DNA from: Thiobacillus sp.
GTDB lineage: Bacteria > Pseudomonadota > Gammaproteobacteria > Burkholderiales > Thiobacillaceae
Length of the DNA: 64,000 bases
NCBI GenBank assembly: GCA_016124745.1
Contig: WGNC01000008.1
Location: forward strand, 186,001-250,000
Reading direction: 5' to 3'
Position 1 is the first letter of the stretch. Every line of letters starts with the position of its first letter. Shown here piece by piece: positions 1 to 10,697 of the stretch. The notes below the pieces were generated by a model. That model ran no database searches, had not been told where the DNA came from, and worked only from the letters and a program-made list of their open reading frames with translations. A program made the position numbers and the translations under genes.

Positions 1-6
1 TTGCCG

Positions 7-30
7 CCCTCTCCCGCAAGCGGGGGAGGG
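7..30. repeat. G-rich hairpin repeat downstream of secD
   Basis: An inverted repeat, CCCTCTCCCGC-AAG-CGGGGGAGGG, lies just past the secD stop. Similar C/G-rich hairpins occur near 22,870, inside the nth 3' end (about 53,785-53,820) and near 60,525, so this looks like a dispersed element. It could also slow or end transcription after secD, but no T-run follows it. Confidence 0.5.
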
Positions 31-77
31 AGGGGTGGGGGAAACGCTCATGGTCTTGAGTTCTATTGCCATGAGCG

Positions 78-1892
78 TTAGATCGAGACTTTGGACAACC
101 GCGCCTGGCGTCCGTAGGTGAGATTGGCCATGGCGCGCGAGACGGTCACGGCGCTGAACATGGAGGTGAGGATGCCCAGGCACAGCACCACGGCGAATCC
201 GCGTACCGGGCCCGATCCCAGCCAGAACAGCGCGATGCCGGCGATCAGGGTGGTGAGGTTGGAGTCGAGAATGGTGGCCCAGGCGCGTTCATAACCTGCG
301 TGGATGGCCGCCTGCGGGGTGGCGCCGTTGCGCAGTTCCTCGCGGATGCGTTCGTTGATCAGCACGTTGGCGTCGATCGCCATGCCCAGCGTGAGCGCGA
401 TGGCCGCCATGCCGGGCAGGGTGAGCGTGGCCTGCAGCATCGACAGCAATGCGATCAGGAAGAAGCCGTTGACAGCGAGCGCGATCGACGAGAACAGTCC
501 GAACACGCGGTAGTAGATCACCATGAACAGCGTGACGGCCATGAAACCCCAGATGTTTGAATGGAAGCCTTTCTCGATGTTTTCGGCGCCCATGCTGGGA
601 CCGACGGTGCGCTCCTCGATGATCTGCATCGGCGCAGCGAGGGCTCCGGCGCGCAGCAGCAGGGCGACATCGGAAGCTTCCTGGGCCGATTCCATGCCGG
701 TGATCTGGACGCGGCCGCCGCCGATTTCCTCGCGGATGACCGGAGAAGTGATCGACTCGGCGCGGCCTTTTTCGATCAGCAGGATGGCCATGCGCTTGCC
801 GACATTTTCGCGCGTCACGTCCTTGAAGATGCGCGCGCCCTTGCCATCCAGGTTGACGTGCACGGCGGCCTGGCCGGTGTTGTTGTCGAATCCGGGCGAA
901 GCGTCGGTGATCGAGTCGCCGGTCAGCACCACATCCTTTTTCACGGCAATGCTGCCGCCGTCACGACTGGGAACGATGTCGTCCCCGAATGGCGCCTGTC
1001 CCTGCGATACGGCAATCGGATCCGCCTGCTCGTCGACCATGCGGATTTCCAGGGTGGCGGTGCGGCCCAGAATGTCCTTGGCTTTCGCCGTGTCCTGCAC
1101 ACCTGGCAACTGCACCACGACCCGGGTTGCCCCCTGCTGCTGAATGACGGGCTCGGCCACGCCAAGTTCGTTGACGCGGTTTCTGAGCGTGGTGATGTTC
1201 TGCTGCAGGGCGAATTCCTGCACCCTGGTGATCGCTTCCGGCTTGAGGCGCGCGGTCAGGGTAAAGCCCTCTGCCTGGTCTTCGGACGTGAAGATCAGGT
1301 CGGTGAAAACGGTGCCCAGCTTGTTGGCAGCGGCGTCGCGCTGATCACGGGTGGAAAAATGAACCGTCACGGCATTGCCATCCCGGCTGATGCGGCCATA
1401 ACGAATCTTGTCGCTGCGCAGCTCGGAGCGGAAATCGTTCTGGTAGCGGATGGCCGCCTTTTCCAGCGCAGCTTTCATGTCGACCTCGAGCAGGAAATGC
1501 ACGCCGCCGCGCAAATCCAGGCCGAGATACATCGGCAGCGCATTGATGGCCGTGAGCCATGACGGCGAGGCCGACACCAGGTTCAATGCAACGGTGTAGC
1601 GTCCCCCCAGACTGTTCTGCAGCACATCCTTGGCCTTGATCTGCGCATCGGTGCTGGGAAAGCGCACCTTGACGCTGTTGCCCGCCAGCTCCACCCCGCT
1701 GTACGTTAGCTGGGCCGCCTTCAGCGCGGACTCCACCTGCCCCAGCAGCACGGTGTCGACCTTCTCGCTGGACCGCAGGGGAGAGAGCTGCACCGCGGGC
1801 ACTTCGCCAAAGAAGTTGGGCAGGGTGTAAAGGAAGGCGACCACCAGCGTGATGCCGATGAGCACATATTTCCAGAGCGGGAAGCGGTTCAT
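78..1892 (-). CDS. secD: Protein translocase subunit SecD
   Basis: SecD is the large membrane subunit of the SecDF complex, which uses the proton gradient to pull secreted proteins across the inner membrane behind SecYEG. The 604-residue length is normal. There is one N-terminal membrane segment (about residues 8-26), the conserved DLRGG motif near residue 126, a large periplasmic region, and a C-terminal group of membrane segments with the RND-type motif GMAIDANVLINERI. The ATG at 1892 follows a GGAA ribosome site. It lies downstream of yajC, the usual order yajC-secD-secF; secF is probably just beyond the left edge of the window. Family membership is clear. Confidence 0.97.
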   Translation of the reverse strand: MNRFPLWKYVLIGITLVVAFLYTLPNFFGEVPAVQLSPLRSSEKVDTVLLGQVESALKAAQLTYSGVELAGNSVKVRFPSTDAQIKAKDVLQNSLGGRYTVALNLVSASPSWLTAINALPMYLGLDLRGGVHFLLEVDMKAALEKAAIRYQNDFRSELRSDKIRYGRISRDGNAVTVHFSTRDQRDAAANKLGTVFTDLIFTSEDQAEGFTLTARLKPEAITRVQEFALQQNITTLRNRVNELGVAEPVIQQQGATRVVVQLPGVQDTAKAKDILGRTATLEIRMVDEQADPIAVSQGQAPFGDDIVPSRDGGSIAVKKDVVLTGDSITDASPGFDNNTGQAAVHVNLDGKGARIFKDVTRENVGKRMAILLIEKGRAESITSPVIREEIGGGRVQITGMESAQEASDVALLLRAGALAAPMQIIEERTVGPSMGAENIEKGFHSNIWGFMAVTLFMVIYYRVFGLFSSIALAVNGFFLIALLSMLQATLTLPGMAAIALTLGMAIDANVLINERIREELRNGATPQAAIHAGYERAWATILDSNLTTLIAGIALFWLGSGPVRGFAVVLCLGILTSMFSAVTVSRAMANLTYGRQARLSKVSI

Positions 1893-2011
1893 TTTTTTCC
1901 AGGGGCTAGGAGTTAGGGGCTAGGGACCGGGGTTTGGAATCAGGGCTGGCGACTGAAGAAGGCGCGGCAAAGCCGCTCGATCCGCAGTTCCTGGTCCCTA
2001 AATCCTGACGC

Positions 2012-2329
2012 CTACAGACCCTTGATCGTGCCCTTGGGCAGCAGTGTCTGCACTGCCGATTTCTGCACGTGGGTGATCACGCCGTCTGCGATTTCCAGTG
2101 ACACATACTGGTCGCTGATCTTGGCGACCTTGCCCAACTGGCCGCTGGAGGTAATGACCTCGTCGCCCTTGCCCAGTTCGGACAGCATCTTCTTCTGTTC
2201 CTTGGCACGCTTCATCTGCGGCCGGATGAGCATGAACCAGAACAGGATGAAAATGATGATGAGCGGCAGAAACTGCTCGAAACCGGGAGAGGCCGCGGCG
2301 GCGGCTTGCGCGTGGGCAAGTGAAATCAT
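2012..2329 (-). CDS. yajC: Sec translocon accessory protein YajC
   Basis: YajC is a small inner-membrane protein that associates with SecDF and SecYEG. The 105-residue product has one strong membrane helix (about residues 19-37) followed by the family motif RPQMKRAKEQKKM and a small soluble KOW-like domain (GDEVITSSG). It lies between tgt and secD, the standard arrangement. The roughly 120-base gap to secD holds only low-complexity text (ctaggagttaggggctaggg-like), resembling the spacer between glgB and glgA. Confidence 0.96.
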   Translation of the reverse strand: MISLAHAQAAAAASPGFEQFLPLIIIFILFWFMLIRPQMKRAKEQKKMLSELGKGDEVITSSGQLGKVAKISDQYVSLEIADGVITHVQKSAVQTLLPKGTIKGL

Positions 2330-2376
2330 GGGAAAACGCTCCGAAGTCAGACTGAATCAATAAAAACCGTGGGATT

Positions 2377-4514
<2,138 letters not shown>

Positions 4515-4522
4515 GGGGCGCG

Positions 4523-4567
4523 ATTATAGCCGCCGCCTTGCGGGCGTCAGCCCGATTCGGCGATAAT
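4523..4567. promoter_or_regulatory. Divergent promoters for queA and tRNA-Leu
   Basis: On the minus strand a perfect TATAAT (4528-4523) has a weak upstream CTGACG; with eight bases left before the queA ATG, transcription should start at or next to the start codon. On the plus strand TTGCGG (4538-4543) and GATAAT (4562-4567), 18 bases apart, could drive the tRNA gene about 40 bases downstream. This is pattern matching only. Confidence 0.5.
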
Positions 4568-4609
4568 AGGCGGCTTCTGTCACCGGACGCGTTCGTGTTC
4601 GGCTCCTAT

Positions 4610-4696
4610 GCCGGGATGGCGGAATCGGTAGACGCAGCGGATTCAAAATCCGCCGCTGGTAACAGTGTGGGGGTTCGAGTCCCCCTCCCGGCACCA
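4610..4696 (+). tRNA. tRNA-Leu (anticodon CAA)
   Basis: An 87-base cloverleaf with encoded CCA. The acceptor stem is GCCGGGA paired with TCCCGGC, followed by discriminator A and CCA. The anticodon stem GCGGA/TCCGC holds the loop TTCAAAA, giving anticodon CAA (4644-4646), which reads UUG leucine codons. The long variable arm (CCGCTGGTAACAGTG region) is the class II shape of tRNA-Leu, and the T arm contains GGTTCGAGTCC. No clear terminator follows. Confidence 0.97.
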
Positions 4697-4721
4697 GTCG
4701 AACTCCTTTAAAAGATCAGGA

Positions 4722-4776
4722 TCACTATTTTGGTGCCATGCCCTGACTTGGCCAGATCGAGGCACTATTACGGTGC
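4722..4776. promoter_or_regulatory. Two NtrC-like enhancer sites
   Basis: TCACTATTTTGGTGC (4722-4736) and GCACTATTACGGTGC (4762-4776) both resemble the NtrC (GlnG) operator form GCAC-N7-GGTGC known upstream of enterobacterial glnA. Their centres are 40 bases apart, about four helical turns. They lie roughly 150-200 bases upstream of the sigma54-type promoter at 4906, a usual enhancer distance. The site assignment is inferred from sequence resemblance. Confidence 0.6.
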
Positions 4777-4905
4777 GATTCTGGTTGCCAGAGATGCCTC
4801 GCCCTCGTTGTGCATGACCGAGAATGACGGTTTCATGGCCGTGTCATCAGGCCCACACCGGGTTTTCCTATAGTTCGAGTAGGGTTCGCAAATGATTCGG
4901 TCAGG

Positions 4906-4921
4906 TGGCACAGGCATTGCT
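4906..4921 (+). promoter_or_regulatory. Sigma54 (RpoN) promoter of the glycogen operon
   Basis: TGGCAC, five bases, then TTGCT: an essentially consensus -24/-12 element for sigma54. The predicted start is near 4932, giving a leader of about 35 bases that ends in a good GAGGGAGG ribosome site before the pgi ATG at 4967. Being inside the upstream reading-frame extension, it also argues against the longer pgi start at 4892. Confidence 0.75.
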
Positions 4922-4966
4922 CAAGATCATTCGGATAACAGAGTCACAATAGACGAGGGAGGCAGG

Positions 4967-6634
4967 ATGTCTTCAGCAGTTCAGCCCGTTCCGGGCGATT
5001 CCGGCGGGTCGGCACGGTTGCCCTATCCGGCGAGTCGGGCTTTGCAGGCACATCAGGCCCAGATGACGGATATCCACCTGCGCAGGCTGTTCGCGTCCGA
5101 TCCCGCCCGGGCAGAACGCTTTTCGCTGCGGGTGGGCGAGTTGCTGCTGGACTACTCGAAGAACCGCATCACCGAGGAAACCCTGGCGCTGCTGATCCAG
5201 TTGGCCGAAGAGGCTGATGTGGCAGGCTGGCGTGAACGGATGTTCAGGGGTGACAAAATCAACCATACGGAGAACCGCGCGGTGCTGCACGTGGCGCTGC
5301 GCAACCGCAGCAACCAGCCGGTGATGGTCGATGGCGAGGACGTGATGCCCAAGGTGAATGCGGTGATCGAGCGCATGGGCGCATTCGCCGAAAAGGTGCA
5401 GAGCGGGCTGTGGCGCGGCTATACCGGCAAGCGCATCACTGATGTGGTGAACATCGGCATCGGCGGCTCCGACCTCGGGCCGCAGATGGTGGTCCAGGCC
5501 CTGAAGCCGTACCGCCACCCTGAGCTGAGGCTGCACTTCATTTCCAACATCGACGGCGCGCACGCGCTGGAAACGCTGGAAACACTGGATCCGGAGACCA
5601 CGCTGTTTATCGTGGCTTCGAAGACCTTTACGACGCAGGAGACGATGACCAACGCGCATCTTGCGCGCACCTGGTTCCTGCAACAGGCGCAGTCGGAACA
5701 GCATGTCGCGAAGCATTTCGTGGCGGTCTCGACCCATCGCGAGGCGGTGACGGCCTTTGGCATCGACCCGGCCAACATGTTCGAATTCTGGGAGTGGGTC
5801 GGCGGGCGCTATTCGCTGTGGTCGGCGATCGGTCTGTCGATCGTGCTGGCGGTGGGGAAGGAAGGTTTCATCGAACTGCTGGAAGGCGCGCACGAGATGG
5901 ACGAGCATTTCCGGCAAGCACCGCTGGCGGCCAACATGCCGGTGATCCTCGCGTTGCTGGGGGTCTGGTACAACAATTTCTTTGGTGCCGATTCGCAAGC
6001 GATCCTGCCGTACGACCATTACCTGCGCAGCCTGCCCGCGTACCTGCAGCAGGCCGACATGGAGAGCAACGGCAAGTCGGTGGACCGCGACGGCAAGGTA
6101 GTGGATTACTCGACCGGCCCCATCATCTGGGGTGCCACCGGCATCAACGGTCAGCATGCGTTCTATCAGCTGTTGCACCAGGGCACCAAGATGATCCCGG
6201 CCGACTTTATCGTGACGCTCGAATCGCCCACCGAACTGCAGTCACACCACGATATCCTCGTCGCCAATTTCCTGGCACAGACCGAGGCCCTGATGCGCGG
6301 CCGCAATCGTGAGGAAACCGAGGCGCAGACTGGCGAGTTTGTCCAGCACAAGGTCTTCGCCGGCAACCACCCGAGCAATGCCATCCTGTTGCAGCAGCTC
6401 ACGCCGCATGTGCTGGGCATGCTGATCGCCCTCTATGAGCACAAGATTTTCGTGCAGGGGGTGATGTGGAACCTGAACTCGTTTGATCAGTGGGGCGTCG
6501 AGCTTGGCAAGCAGCTGGCCAGCCGCATCCTGCCCGAACTCCATGCAGAAGCACCGGTGGACAGTCACGACGCATCGACCAATGCGCTGATCAACCTTTA
6601 TCGCCGCATCAACCCAACGCACGGGGACCGCTAG
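4967..6634 (+). CDS. pgi: Glucose-6-phosphate isomerase
   Basis: Interconverts glucose 6-phosphate and fructose 6-phosphate, here supplying hexose phosphate to glycogen synthesis or returning it to central metabolism. The 555 residues contain the phosphosugar-binding [10 protein letters not shown], the PGI signatures around [14 protein letters not shown] and [12 protein letters not shown], and [17 protein letters not shown]. The frame is open upstream to 4892, but the ATG at 4967 follows GAGGGAGG and lies after the sigma54-like promoter, so it is preferred. First gene of the glycogen operon; glk begins seven bases after its stop. Confidence 0.97.
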   Translation: MSSAVQPVPGDSGGSARLPYPASRALQAHQAQMTDIHLRRLFASDPARAERFSLRVGELLLDYSKNRITEETLALLIQLAEEADVAGWRERMFRGDKINHTENRAVLHVALRNRSNQPVMVDGEDVMPKVNAVIERMGAFAEKVQSGLWRGYTGKRITDVVNIGIGGSDLGPQMVVQALKPYRHPELRLHFISNIDGAHALETLETLDPETTLFIVASKTFTTQETMTNAHLARTWFLQQAQSEQHVAKHFVAVSTHREAVTAFGIDPANMFEFWEWVGGRYSLWSAIGLSIVLAVGKEGFIELLEGAHEMDEHFRQAPLAANMPVILALLGVWYNNFFGADSQAILPYDHYLRSLPAYLQQADMESNGKSVDRDGKVVDYSTGPIIWGATGINGQHAFYQLLHQGTKMIPADFIVTLESPTELQSHHDILVANFLAQTEALMRGRNREETEAQTGEFVQHKVFAGNHPSNAILLQQLTPHVLGMLIALYEHKIFVQGVMWNLNSFDQWGVELGKQLASRILPELHAEAPVDSHDASTNALINLYRRINPTHGDR

Positions 6635-6641
6635 CCTGAAC

Positions 6642-7667
6642 ATGGAACTGATCGCAGGCGATATCGGTGGAACCAAATGCCGGCTGGCATGGGTGGCCGT
6701 TGCGCCCTATGCCGCGCAGGTCGTGCGATTCGAGCAGGTGTACGCCAGTGCCGATTTCGCATCGGCCGACCACCTGCTGCGCCGGTTCGTGGCCGACGCG
6801 AACACGACATTCCGGCCCGATCATCTGATACTGGCCTTGCCGGGACCACTGCACGCGCAACGGGTCACGCTGACCAACCTCGGATGGACGCTCGATGCCG
6901 GGCAGCTGCAGACCGAATTCAAGCTCGTCGAAGCACGCTTCATCAACGATTTCCAGGCCGCTGCTGCAGGCGTGTCCACGCTGACGCCCGCCGATGTCGT
7001 CGCGCTCAATCCGTATCCCGCTGAACCTGGGGGTGTGCGGGCGATCACCGGCGCGGGCACGGGGCTCGGCCTGGCATTCATGCTGGCCGATGCCATCGGA
7101 AGTTGCCAGAGTTACCCCACCGAAGGCGGTCATATCGACTTTGCGCCGGCCAACGCGATGCAGGCACGCCTGCTCGAGCGCCTGCGTGCACAATACGGCC
7201 ACGTGTCGTGGGAACGTGTGGTCTCTGGCCTCGCCATGGACGATCTGTATCGCTTCTGCTGCGCCGAATACGACCGACCGCTGCCGGATCAGGCCATGGA
7301 AGGCGCCGCAATCGTTGCACTCGCGGCATCGGGGGATGCCGCGGCCGCGGCCGCGCTCGACCTGTTTATCGATCTGTATGGCGCGTGGGTCGGTAATGTC
7401 GCGCTGCTGTATCAGCCAAGTGGCGGCCTCTATGTCGCCGGAGGCGTGGCGATGCACATGCAGTCGCGCATGCAGTCCGCGCGCTTCATGGCGGCAGCCA
7501 CCGACAAGGGGCGGATGCGTCCCTTGGTCGAGCGCACCCCGATTTTCTTGATCACCTGCAAGCGGCTGGGTGTGCAGGGCGCGATTGCAAGCATGCTCGC
7601 CCAGCCATTGCACAGTCTGACGCATCACTTTAATTCCAATACAGCTACATACAGGAGTGGGACATGA
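6642..7667 (+). CDS. glk: Glucokinase
   Basis: Phosphorylates free glucose, such as that released by amylase or amylomaltase action on glycogen. The 341-residue product is of the Escherichia coli Glk type: N-terminal phosphate loop GDIGGTKCRLAW, the GAGTGLGLAF motif, EGGHIDFAP, and a C-terminal VAGGVA glycine motif. Its stop overlaps the glgC start by four bases (ATGA). Its place between pgi and glgC fits glucose-phosphate recycling in glycogen turnover. Confidence 0.95.
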   Translation: MELIAGDIGGTKCRLAWVAVAPYAAQVVRFEQVYASADFASADHLLRRFVADANTTFRPDHLILALPGPLHAQRVTLTNLGWTLDAGQLQTEFKLVEARFINDFQAAAAGVSTLTPADVVALNPYPAEPGGVRAITGAGTGLGLAFMLADAIGSCQSYPTEGGHIDFAPANAMQARLLERLRAQYGHVSWERVVSGLAMDDLYRFCCAEYDRPLPDQAMEGAAIVALAASGDAAAAAALDLFIDLYGAWVGNVALLYQPSGGLYVAGGVAMHMQSRMQSARFMAAATDKGRMRPLVERTPIFLITCKRLGVQGAIASMLAQPLHSLTHHFNSNTATYRSGT

Positions 7668-8983
7668 CGCTTTCGAAGGATGAACAGGCACGGCTCTATC
7701 GCTACTACACCGAGCCGAAAACAGTAACCGACCTGACGCGCAAGACACTGGCGCTGGTACTGGCAGGTGGCGAGGGCTCGCGGCTGAAGGACTTGACGGC
7801 CTGGCGCGCGAAGCCGGCAGTGCCGATCGGCGGCAAGTACCGCATTATCGATTTTCCGCTGTCGAACTGCGTCAACTCGGGAATCCGCCGCATCGGCGTG
7901 CTGACCCAGTACAAGTCGCATTCGCTGATTCGACATCTGCAGCGCGCCTGGGGCTTCATGCGCGCCGAGATCGGCGAGTTCGTGGAGATCCTGCCGGCGC
8001 AACAGCGCACCACCAAGAAGGAGTGGTACCAGGGCACGGCCGATGCGCTGTTCCAGAACATCGACATCATGCAGCGCCACCATCCTGAGTATGTCCTGGT
8101 ACTGGGCGGCGATCACGTCTACACCATGGACTATTCGGAGATGCTGCTGCATCACGTCCAGACGGGTGCCGATTTCACCGTGGGCAGCATCGAGGTGCCG
8201 GTGGCCGAAGCCAGTGCCTTCGGCGTGATGACGGTGGATGAGAACATGCGCATCACCCATTTCACCGAAAAGCCGGCCAACCCGGACTGCATACCAGGCA
8301 AGCCCGGCGTCGCAATGGTGTCGACCGGCATCTACATCTTTTCCAAGGATTTCCTCTACAGGACCCTGATCGAGGATGCAGCGCACGCCCATTCCAGCCA
8401 CGATTTCGGCAAGGACATCATTCCCTCGAAAATCGGCAACTCGAATGCGCTCGCCTTCCCCTTCCGCAACCCGAAGGGTGAACCGGCCTACTGGCGCGAC
8501 GTCGGCACGCTGTATTCCTACTGGCAGACGAATATGGAGTTGTGCTCGGTCGAGCCCGAGCTCAACCTGTACAACCGCGACTGGCCGATCTGGACCTACC
8601 AGCCGCAATACCCGCCCGCCAAGTTCATCCTGGACGACGAAGGCCGGCGTGGCGAAGCCATCGATTCGCTGATTGCGGGGGGCTGCATCCTGTCGGGCGC
8701 CCGGGTCAAGCGCTCGGTGCTGTTTTTCGCCACCACAGTGGAAAACTACAGCCTGATCAAGGACAGCGTGATCCTGCCCAAGGTCAGCATCGGCAGCCAT
8801 TGCCGCATTACGCGCGCCATCATCGACAAGGGCTGCGTCATCGAGGACGGCACGGTGATCGGCGAAGACCCGGTCGAGGATGCCAAGCGCTTCCACGTCA
8901 CCCCGGAAGGCATTGTGCTGGTGACGCCCGCCATGCTCGGACAGAATCTCTATGCAAGGCTGCAGAACGACTATGACGGCTAA
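7664..8983 (+). CDS. glgC: Glucose-1-phosphate adenylyltransferase
   Basis: Makes ADP-glucose from glucose 1-phosphate and ATP, the committed and usually allosteric step of bacterial glycogen synthesis. The 439 residues show the pyrophosphorylase motif LAGGEGSRL, the family stretch AKPAVPIGGKYRIIDF, the substrate-site FTEKPANPD, and a C-terminal left-handed beta-helix domain (LSGARVKRSVLFF, IGSHCRI, IIDKGCVI). A good site, CAGGAG, precedes the ATG. Confidence 0.98.
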   Translation: MTLSKDEQARLYRYYTEPKTVTDLTRKTLALVLAGGEGSRLKDLTAWRAKPAVPIGGKYRIIDFPLSNCVNSGIRRIGVLTQYKSHSLIRHLQRAWGFMRAEIGEFVEILPAQQRTTKKEWYQGTADALFQNIDIMQRHHPEYVLVLGGDHVYTMDYSEMLLHHVQTGADFTVGSIEVPVAEASAFGVMTVDENMRITHFTEKPANPDCIPGKPGVAMVSTGIYIFSKDFLYRTLIEDAAHAHSSHDFGKDIIPSKIGNSNALAFPFRNPKGEPAYWRDVGTLYSYWQTNMELCSVEPELNLYNRDWPIWTYQPQYPPAKFILDDEGRRGEAIDSLIAGGCILSGARVKRSVLFFATTVENYSLIKDSVILPKVSIGSHCRITRAIIDKGCVIEDGTVIGEDPVEDAKRFHVTPEGIVLVTPAMLGQNLYARLQNDYDG

Positions 8984-10697
8984 ATCGCTCAACGTGGTGC
9001 TGTGCTGGCACATGCATCAGCCGTATTACCGCGAAGGCCTCAAGGGCGCGTATCACCTGCCCTGGGTGTACCTGCACGGCATCAAGGACTACAGCGACAT
9101 GGCCGCGCACCTGGAGCGCTACCCGGCGATGCGAGCGGTGGTGAATTTTGCGCCGGTGCTGCTGGAGCAACTGGATGACTATGCGCAGCAGCTCAATGTG
9201 CTGCTGAAGCATGGCAAGCCCACCCAGGACCACATGCTGAACTTGCTGTCCGGCGTCGAGCGCATTCCGTCGGATGCCATCAGCCGCTTGCGCATCGTTC
9301 AGGACTGCCAGCGCTGCAACGCCGCGCGCATGATCCATCCCTATCCCCCATTCCGGCTTCTGCTGCAGATGGTCGGTGCCAACGATGCGATCGCCGAGGA
9401 CGATAGCAGTCTGCGGGAGCACCTGAGTTACCTGTCCGAGCAGTATTTTCTCGACTTGCTGACCTGGTATCACCTCGCCTGGCTGGGGCACTCGCTCAGG
9501 CAGGGCCCGCTGGCGAAGCGGCTGATGAAGCAGGCGCGGGACTATTCCGCAGCCGACCGCCACGAGCTGCTGCACCTCATGCAGCAATGCATGGCTGGCC
9601 TGATTCCGCGTTACCGCGCGCTCGCCGAGCGTGGCCAGATCGAGCTGTCGATGACGCCTTACGGCCATCCCATCGTGCCGCTGCTGAACGACTTCGCCAA
9701 CCTGCGCGACGCCCTGCCCGACGTTCCCGTCCCGGAAGCCGAATCGTATCCGGGGGGCGCGCAGCGTGCGTACTGGCATCTGCAGCATGGGGTCGAAGTA
9801 TTTCAGCGCTACTTCGGCATGAAGCCGAAGGGGGTATGGCTGTCCGAAGGCGGGGTCAGCGAGGATGCGCTGGCCCAGCTCGACGAGATGGGCATGGCCT
9901 GGACCGCTTCGGGCGAGGGCGTGTGGCGCGGCAGTTGCATGAAATCGGGCTGCAAGGAGGACGAAACGCAGGCCAAGCGCGCGCTGTTCTCGCCGGCGCA
10001 GGTAGACGGTTTTTCCACCCGCGTGTTTTTCCGTGACGACGGCCTGTCGGACCTGATCGGCTTCAAGTACAGCGACTGGCACGCCGACGACGCGGTGGCC
10101 GATTTCGTCCAGCACCTGCAGAACATCGCGGGCTTTTTCGGCAAGGAAGCGGACCGCCACGTGGTCTCGGTCATTCTCGATGGCGAGAATGCCTGGGAGT
10201 ACTACCCAGACAACGGGCACTATTTCCTGGATGCGCTCTATGCGGCACTGTCCAGTCACCCTACGCTTACGGTCAGCACCTTCGCCGAGCAGGTCGAACG
10301 CACGCCGTCGAGGCCGATCAAGCGGCTGGCGGCCGGCAGCTGGGTCTACGGCAGCTTTTCGACCTGGATCGGATCGGCCGACAAGAACCGCGGCTGGGAT
10401 TATCTCGTCGCTGCCAAGCTGGCCTACGACAGCGTGGTGGCCACCGGCAAGCTGAGCGCCGATCAGCTCGCGCAGGCTACCCGCCAGCTTGCGGTCTGCG
10501 AAGGCTCCGACTGGTTCTGGTGGTTCGGCGACTACAACCCGGCGGGCAGTGTCAGCGACTTCGAGCAGTTGTATCGGACCCAGCTGCGCGAACTCTATCG
10601 CATGCTCGGCGTGGCGCCGCCTGCGCTGCTCGATGTGCCACTGTCGAGTGGGGGGGGCTCGGTGGAGAACGCCGGCACCATGCGCAGGAACGTCTGA
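8973..10697 (+). CDS. Glycoside hydrolase family 57 protein
   Basis: A 574-residue alpha-glucan hydrolase or transferase of family GH57, retained in the glycogen operon. The N terminus has the family motif HMHQPYY. The nucleophile motif is GVWLSEGG with Glu292, and the acid/base motif is VILDGENAWEYYPD with Asp403; helical C-terminal sequence follows. The start at 8973 overlaps the glgC end by 11 bases and begins just before the conserved fold; an in-frame ATG at 8952 is the alternative. Exact specificity (alpha-amylase, 4-alpha-glucanotransferase or branching) cannot be read from the motifs. Confidence 0.93.
   Translation: MTAKSLNVVLCWHMHQPYYREGLKGAYHLPWVYLHGIKDYSDMAAHLERYPAMRAVVNFAPVLLEQLDDYAQQLNVLLKHGKPTQDHMLNLLSGVERIPSDAISRLRIVQDCQRCNAARMIHPYPPFRLLLQMVGANDAIAEDDSSLREHLSYLSEQYFLDLLTWYHLAWLGHSLRQGPLAKRLMKQARDYSAADRHELLHLMQQCMAGLIPRYRALAERGQIELSMTPYGHPIVPLLNDFANLRDALPDVPVPEAESYPGGAQRAYWHLQHGVEVFQRYFGMKPKGVWLSEGGVSEDALAQLDEMGMAWTASGEGVWRGSCMKSGCKEDETQAKRALFSPAQVDGFSTRVFFRDDGLSDLIGFKYSDWHADDAVADFVQHLQNIAGFFGKEADRHVVSVILDGENAWEYYPDNGHYFLDALYAALSSHPTLTVSTFAEQVERTPSRPIKRLAAGSWVYGSFSTWIGSADKNRGWDYLVAAKLAYDSVVATGKLSADQLAQATRQLAVCEGSDWFWWFGDYNPAGSVSDFEQLYRTQLRELYRMLGVAPPALLDVPLSSGGGSVENAGTMRRNV

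Noticed and set aside
300-1560. Long plus-strand frames opposite secD
   Set aside because: They are antisense to a clear secD gene and read as low-complexity mirror products of GC-rich codons.
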